Source: Euryarchaeota archaeon UBA242 (lineage in GTDB: Archaea > Thermoplasmatota > Poseidoniia > Poseidoniales > Poseidoniaceae). Taken from it: DNA of 36,474 bases. A program made the position numbers and the translations under genes. Below are positions 31,855 to 36,474 of the stretch, one piece after another; the first letter of the stretch is position 1; the number at the start of each line of letters is the position of its first letter. The notes below the pieces were generated by a model. The model was not told where the DNA came from, did no database searches, and saw nothing but the letters and a program-made list of their open reading frames with translations. The stretch is from assembly GCA_002499015.1 (NCBI GenBank), contig DAJY01000064.1, forward strand, positions 1-36,474. The letters run 5' to 3'.

Positions 31855-33410
31855 TGGTAGTAAAGAGTGCAACTAAGAAGAAGTTAATGGATTTGGGTAT
31901 TGCAGAAACCTATGCACATATTCTAGCGGATGATAAGAAATGGGACGATGTCAAAATTTTGACTTCGCAACAAATTGCTCAAATCTGTGAAACCGATTCT
32001 GAAACCGGCGATTCAATTCATGCAATTATTATTGGTGCGACCAAGAAAGGACAAGATCAAGGTAGTGAATCAACTGGTCCAGTAACAAATGTCAAACTGA
32101 AGAAGCAGAAGAAACGTTCTACAATTAAGATTGCGGCCGATTTGGAAACTTATGATAAAGTTAAAAAATTACTTTCATTAGAAGACACATTGTCCGGAGA
32201 CCCAGTTTTCAAAGCCTTGGAAGTTGCAATTAAAGCAGCAGGCAGTACGCGTTTTAATGACCGAATTATTCATGACTTGACCCAAGCAGTTCACGATAGA
32301 GGAATTAACAAGTTAACTAAGCCACAGGCAAATAAAGTAATTGACGGTTCCATCAAAGCACTTGAACGTGCGAGTATTGACCCCTTTGAAGCTGCAGGTA
32401 TTATTACTGCGCAATCAATTGGTGAACCAGGAACTCAGATGACTCTACGTACTTTCCACTATGCGGGAGTTGCTACGATTAACGTTACAATGGGTCTTCC
32501 ACGTATTATTGAAGTGGTCGATGCACGAAAGGTTCCTCAAACACCAACAATGACAATTCGTTTGACAGGAGATAAGAAAAACTCTGCGGAAGAAGCGAAG
32601 AAATTAGCTGCTGCTATTGAAGTAACTACGACAGTAAACATTGCTTCTCTTGAAACAGACGTTGCTCAAAGGAGATTAGTTTTGAAATTGAATAAGGGTA
32701 TGCTCAAGCAAAAGGGAATGACTGAATTGGAAGTTAAGGATAAACTAGAAAGAGCTACAAGGCTTTATATTCAAGCGGATAAGGAAAAGAAACCTTCCAC
32801 TTTAACACTGATTCCAGGAATTCATAGTGCAGAAGATTTGGCAGAACTTGCTGATAACCCGCCATCCTATACAATGCTCCTTCAATTGGAAGAGAAGATT
32901 AGAGATATGCGTTTGAAGGGGATTCCAAATGTCCTTCGTGCAAATGTTCAATTGGATGACAAAACTGGTGAGTATTACCTTTCTACAATCGGTTCAAATC
33001 TTCAAAGAGTAAGCGAACTTGAAACAATTGATCGCTCTAGAACTTATACCAATAATATTCTTGAAATATACGATTATCTTGGTATTGAAGCAGCTAGGCA
33101 GGCGATTATTAACGAATTACAAGCCACACTTGACGGAGCTCGTCTTGAAGTCGATGTACGTCACTTATTGATGGTTGCAGATGTAATGACTTCAGAAGGT
33201 GAAGTTCGTGCAATTGGTCGTCATGGTGTTTCCGGTTCAAAGCATAGTATACTTGCTCGTGCTGCGTTCGAAGTTACTGTTAATCACTTGCTCAAGGCGG
33301 GTATTATCGGTGAGAAGGATTACCTAACTGGTGTTGCAGAGAACATTATCGTAGGTCAACCGATTTCACTTGGTACTGGTAGTGTAGAACTGTTCTACAT
33401 CCCTGAATGA
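31854..33410 (+). CDS. rpoA2: DNA-directed RNA polymerase subunit A'' with extra N-terminal domain
   Basis: 518 residues, against about 380-400 in most archaea. The extra length is N-terminal. Residues 1-64 (MVVKSATKKKLMDLGIAETY...) match the N-terminal domain of RpoH in this window, followed by a Lys-rich linker at 80-92. The subunit proper starts near residue 95. DPFEAAGIITAQSIGEPG and the trigger loop TQMTLRTFHYAGVA (194-207, with catalytic His202) are intact, as are GLPRIIEVVDARK and the C-terminal RHGVSGSKHSILARAAFEVT and NIIVGQPISLGTG. The ATG overlaps the rpoA1 stop by one base (TGATG), so translation is coupled. It forms the jaw and part of the active centre with A'. Confidence 0.97.
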   Translation: MVVKSATKKKLMDLGIAETYAHILADDKKWDDVKILTSQQIAQICETDSETGDSIHAIIIGATKKGQDQGSESTGPVTNVKLKKQKKRSTIKIAADLETYDKVKKLLSLEDTLSGDPVFKALEVAIKAAGSTRFNDRIIHDLTQAVHDRGINKLTKPQANKVIDGSIKALERASIDPFEAAGIITAQSIGEPGTQMTLRTFHYAGVATINVTMGLPRIIEVVDARKVPQTPTMTIRLTGDKKNSAEEAKKLAAAIEVTTTVNIASLETDVAQRRLVLKLNKGMLKQKGMTELEVKDKLERATRLYIQADKEKKPSTLTLIPGIHSAEDLAELADNPPSYTMLLQLEEKIRDMRLKGIPNVLRANVQLDDKTGEYYLSTIGSNLQRVSELETIDRSRTYTNNILEIYDYLGIEAARQAIINELQATLDGARLEVDVRHLLMVADVMTSEGEVRAIGRHGVSGSKHSILARAAFEVTVNHLLKAGIIGEKDYLTGVAENIIVGQPISLGTGSVELFYIPE

Positions 33411-33443
33411 ATTTCCACCCCATGAGAAACAAATGTGGAGAAT

Positions 33444-33448
33444 GGAGG
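33444..33448 (+). promoter_or_regulatory. Ribosome binding site GGAGG for rpl30e
   Basis: GGAGG ends nine bases before ATG 33458. It rejects the longer frame from ATG 33407, whose first 17 residues (MNFHPMRNKCGEWRNNI) have no family counterpart. Confidence 0.8.
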
Positions 33449-33457
33449 AATAATATA

Positions 33458-33754
33458 ATGGATCTAAGCCGACAATTAAAAAATGCAAATAAAACTGGAA
33501 AACTACTGTTTGGACAACGTCAAACTATTGATGCTTGTACTCGTGGTGAAGCAAAGTTGATTATTCTTGCAGCAAACTGCCCTACTGAATATATTGATGC
33601 TCTTCAAGCATCACATCCAGAGGTCACCAAATTCCGAACACCACAAGTAAACCGTGAACTTGGTATCGCTTGTGGTAAGCCGTTTTCTGTTTCAACCATA
33701 TGTGTTGTAGATGCAGGCGATAGCAGTTTGTTAACACTTGATGACAATATCTAA
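33458..33754 (+). CDS. rpl30e: Ribosomal protein L30e
   Basis: 98 residues. It is recognisable by MDLSRQLKNANKTGKLLFGQ at the start, the GEAKLIILAANCPTEYIDALQ strand-helix that binds kink-turn RNA, and LGIACGKPFSVSTICVVDAGDSSLL at the end. L30e is a large-subunit protein of the L7Ae/L30e fold. Its place after rpoA2 is the usual archaeal order. In many archaea nusA, rps12 and rps7 follow, but here the next gene is a secreted protein, so the operon seems to end at this point. Confidence 0.95.
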   Translation: MDLSRQLKNANKTGKLLFGQRQTIDACTRGEAKLIILAANCPTEYIDALQASHPEVTKFRTPQVNRELGIACGKPFSVSTICVVDAGDSSLLTLDDNI

Positions 33755-33850
33755 TGAGCAATATTTGCCTTATGACCTTTGATATGTCTAGCGAAAGCAA
33801 GACAAACTGTTGATGCAAGGATTGATGGCCTATTGGCATGACCGTTCTCT

Positions 33851-36474
33851 ATGCGCAGTCTATCCCAGAGTGTAATTGCCCGCGGTATAATCGTTATTCT
33901 ACTATTTTCAGTACTTACTCCAATCCTATTGTATGATGAAAAAGTTGTTGAAGAAAAAGAATTAGATGAATTAGATGAACTTGATATTTTGTCTGTTTCT
34001 GGTAGAGCAAAAGCAAATCATTACTTGACTAGTGCAGGTGGTACTGGTTTTGAATATGCTTCAGTTATGGCAGGGTTTGGTAACGGTAATATTGTTGCTG
34101 GTGACTTTGGTAATACTGCAACATTTGGTCTAACAACTATCAGTCCTACTAGTCCATATCACACATCTTGTGCTCAGCAACTAAGTCGATATTGTGAATT
34201 TTTCTTAGCTTCAGTTTCAGAAACAGGTAGTTGGAATTGGGTCGCTACAGGAGACCACGCAAACGGTTATTCATTCGTTTCTGATGTGGCTGCTGGAATC
34301 GGCGGCGAGGCTGTAATTGGAGGGTTCTTTAGCGGCTCAGTACAATTTGGAATCCAAACAATAACTAGTCAAGCCGGTGATGGCTACCTGGCAAAAACCG
34401 ATCCGTTTGGAAACTTTATATGGGCACATTCCCATGCAACTACTGGAACAAATAACAATACAAGTTCGGTCGATGCAGTTGAAATCGATATGAATGGTGA
34501 CATTATTATTGCAGGGGCATTTAATGGCAATACTGATTTTGGAGGGACGAGTATCAATGCCGTTTCTCCATCTATTTACGTAGCAAAATATGACGGTAAC
34601 AATGGGCAATTAATATGGGTGATTAGTGGTGGCAGTGGAAATACAGCAGTTTTAGATTTACATGTTTCAATGAGTGGTAAAATAATCTTGGCTGGAATCA
34701 ATCAAAACGCAATTACATTCGGTCAGCAATTATATGCAAATGTAGGAGTCGCAGATTCGTTTCTTTTAGAACTCGATACTAATGGAGCAATAGTCTCATT
34801 GGTTGGATACGGGGTGCCAAATGAGATTGTACTTATCACTGGTATTGCAGAAGATATGAATGGTAATATGTACTATGTCGGTGGATTTGGAGGAACTCTC
34901 CAAGGTCAAGGTTGGTCGCTTTCTGCAAGTCAAGGAAATAGAGATGCCTTCTTAATAATGGATTCAGCAAGCGGTAATGGTTGGGCTACATCAGGAGGAA
35001 GTGCGAATAATGATTCATTCACCGGTGTCGCTTTATTATCCACTGGAGAAATTATTGTTTCTGCAACGATTAGCAGTTCTTTCACCGCGGGTAGCAATAC
35101 CGCATCTCCAACAGGTAATGCTGATATTTTACTAGGTGGATTAGATTCCACTGGTGCTTGGTCATGGCTGGATACTTCTGGAAGTTCAGCCGATGAAGTT
35201 GCAAGTGGAATTAGTGTCAATATGTCGGATATAGTTACTGTTGCTGGTGGATTTTCCGGAACAGTAAACAAAGGAACTTATTCAGTAACTACAGCTGGGA
35301 ATTTCGATGTATTCCTTTGGGCCTTTGACCCTGCAACAAAGAAGGATATGGATAATGATGGCATTCCTGATATTAATGACAATTGTCCTTCCGATTCAAA
35401 CCCTACACAAGCAAATACTGATTTTGATAGTCAAGGAGATGCATGTGATTCAGATGATGATAATGATGGTCTGACAGATAATTTCCCTGACAATTGCCCT
35501 CGTGGTGGTGAATATAATTGGACTAGTACTCAAGACACTACCAACCCATCCGCTTCAACCGATTGGGATAATGATGGATGCAAGGATGATACTGAGGATT
35601 TAGATGATGATAATGATCTCATCGTTGATACAAATGACTTGTGTCCATGGACTGGATATAATCCACCTAGACCAACTTGGGTTTCCGACCAGGCAACAGA
35701 TGTAGATGGTGATGGCTGCCGTGACAGCGATGAAGATTTAGATGACGATGCTGACTCAGTTGACGACGTATTGGATGATTGCCCAACTGTAGCAGGAAAC
35801 TCAACACTTGGCCAACAAGGCTGTGTCGACCAAGATGGTGACGGCTGGTCTGACTTATTCGATGACTGTCCTACACAAGCAGGTAACTCTACATTAGGTG
35901 GCAAGAATGCTTGTTTGGATACTGATGCAGATGGTTGGGCTGATGTCGATGATGCATTCCCTAATGAAATCTCTCAATGGGATGATACAGATGGAGATGG
36001 ATATGGTGATAATTCACAAGGTGTATCCGCAGATGATTGTCCTAGTATGGCAGGAACTTCAAATGAAGACCGCTTAGGCTGCTTTGATGCAGATGAAGAT
36101 GGATATTCAGATGCAGACTCATTTTGGACCACAGAAGACGGCGCTGATGCATTTTCTAATGACCCAGCCCAATGGTCAGATTATGATGAAGATGGATTTG
36201 GTGATAACTGGGCAAATATGAGTTGGGATGATAGAAACCCATCTTGGCCAGGTCAGTATCATGCAGATGCAACTGGGCAGGATTATTGCCCTATTCTTTC
36301 TGGAACTTCAACTGAAGGAGGATTCCTCGGTTGCCAAGATTCAGATGATGATGGCTGGTATGATGTAATTGATGACCTACCACAAGAAACCACACAATGG
36401 GTTGATTCCGATGGTGATGGATTTGGTGAGAATGCGGAAGGTAATGAGCCAGATGCTTGTCCTTCTGAATTTGG
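33851..36474 (+). CDS. Large secreted protein: propeller-like repeats then thrombospondin-3-type Ca-binding repeats (partial)
   Basis: The frame is open to the right edge, 874 residues so far. ATG 33851 gives signal peptide MRSLSQSVIARGIIVILLFSV; an ATG upstream at 33838 is in another frame. Residues about 55-490 contain repeating blocks of some 50-60 residues with patterns such as F-G-x3-I, D-(A/S)-F/Y-L-x-(K/E)-x-D and G-x-x-I-W/V, like SBBP or delta-60 beta-propeller repeats. From about residue 497 the chain becomes acidic: DMDNDGIPDINDNCP, DSDDDNDGLTDN, QDGDGWSDLFDDCP and DTDGDGYGDN. These are Ca-binding repeats related to those of the gene at the left edge. It starts about 100 bases after rpl30e with no clear Shine-Dalgarno. 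Confidence 0.85.
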   Translation, partial: MRSLSQSVIARGIIVILLFSVLTPILLYDEKVVEEKELDELDELDILSVSGRAKANHYLTSAGGTGFEYASVMAGFGNGNIVAGDFGNTATFGLTTISPTSPYHTSCAQQLSRYCEFFLASVSETGSWNWVATGDHANGYSFVSDVAAGIGGEAVIGGFFSGSVQFGIQTITSQAGDGYLAKTDPFGNFIWAHSHATTGTNNNTSSVDAVEIDMNGDIIIAGAFNGNTDFGGTSINAVSPSIYVAKYDGNNGQLIWVISGGSGNTAVLDLHVSMSGKIILAGINQNAITFGQQLYANVGVADSFLLELDTNGAIVSLVGYGVPNEIVLITGIAEDMNGNMYYVGGFGGTLQGQGWSLSASQGNRDAFLIMDSASGNGWATSGGSANNDSFTGVALLSTGEIIVSATISSSFTAGSNTASPTGNADILLGGLDSTGAWSWLDTSGSSADEVASGISVNMSDIVTVAGGFSGTVNKGTYSVTTAGNFDVFLWAFDPATKKDMDNDGIPDINDNCPSDSNPTQANTDFDSQGDACDSDDDNDGLTDNFPDNCPRGGEYNWTSTQDTTNPSASTDWDNDGCKDDTEDLDDDNDLIVDTNDLCPWTGYNPPRPTWVSDQATDVDGDGCRDSDEDLDDDADSVDDVLDDCPTVAGNSTLGQQGCVDQDGDGWSDLFDDCPTQAGNSTLGGKNACLDTDADGWADVDDAFPNEISQWDDTDGDGYGDNSQGVSADDCPSMAGTSNEDRLGCFDADEDGYSDADSFWTTEDGADAFSNDPAQWSDYDEDGFGDNWANMSWDDRNPSWPGQYHADATGQDYCPILSGTSTEGGFLGCQDSDDDGWYDVIDDLPQETTQWVDSDGDGFGENAEGNEPDACPSEF

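Overview
The window looks like chromosomal DNA of a planktonic marine archaeon of the Thermoplasmatota, most likely Marine Group II (Candidatus Poseidoniales). This is inferred from gene content, not from a 16S gene. It carries an archaeal RNA polymerase operon (rpoH, an unsplit rpoB, split rpoA1/rpoA2, rpl30e), dense ATGA- and TGATG-type gene overlaps, GGAGGTG-type ribosome binding sites, large secreted proteins with acidic Ca-binding repeats, and a moderately AT-rich base composition. No mobile element, CRISPR array or rRNA was seen. No gene-free stretch exceeds about 240 bases.

Layout. (1) 1-3251, minus: start of a very large secreted protein with thrombospondin-3-type Ca-binding repeats, running off the left edge. 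(2) 3321-5834, minus: a small Cys/His protein, then a biotin-dependent acyl-CoA carboxylase set (biotin carrier, a 64-residue accessory subunit, carboxyltransferase). (3) 6007-7356, plus: B12-binding methylmalonyl-CoA mutase subunit and its MeaB GTPase chaperone. Regions 2 and 3 together suggest propionyl-CoA to succinyl-CoA metabolism. Biotin carboxylase, the large mutase subunit and the epimerase are elsewhere. (4) 7373-11281, plus: a polyprenol-kinase-like membrane protein, a tiny membrane protein, an AsnB-type amidotransferase and a bacterial-type glutamate-cysteine ligase. (5) 11299-18504, minus: a respiratory operon of eight genes: a secreted/anchored CXCH protein, a small membrane protein, a Tat-type Rieske protein, a b6-type cytochrome b, a fusion of cytochrome b C-terminal half with an HdrD-like iron-sulfur module, a membrane protein, a 2[4Fe-4S] ferredoxin and a small membrane protein. 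(6) 18738-20006, plus: a TPR protein and a tail-less FtsZ. (7) 20009-22560: a large acidic-tailed membrane protein, a possible RNase P Pop5 subunit and a small membrane protein. (8) 22571-24061, minus: a fusion of a HemK-like methyltransferase with biotin-protein ligase, the probable enzyme that loads the carrier in region 2. (9) 24258-33754, plus: tRNA-Lys(UUU), then rpoH-rpoB-rpoA1-rpoA2-rpl30e. (10) 33851 to the right edge, plus: a second giant secreted protein, propeller-like repeats followed by Ca-binding repeats.

Most unusual points. The Rieske/cytochrome b complex appears physically fused to a cytoplasmic heterodisulfide-reductase-like module, and its cytochrome b has a cysteine where b6 attaches heme c(n). 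RpoH and RpoA'' begin with the same roughly 60-residue extra domain, so two RNA polymerase subunits share a duplicated appendage. RpoA' also has a long Cys-containing insertion, and two conserved zinc sites of the polymerase are partly lost.
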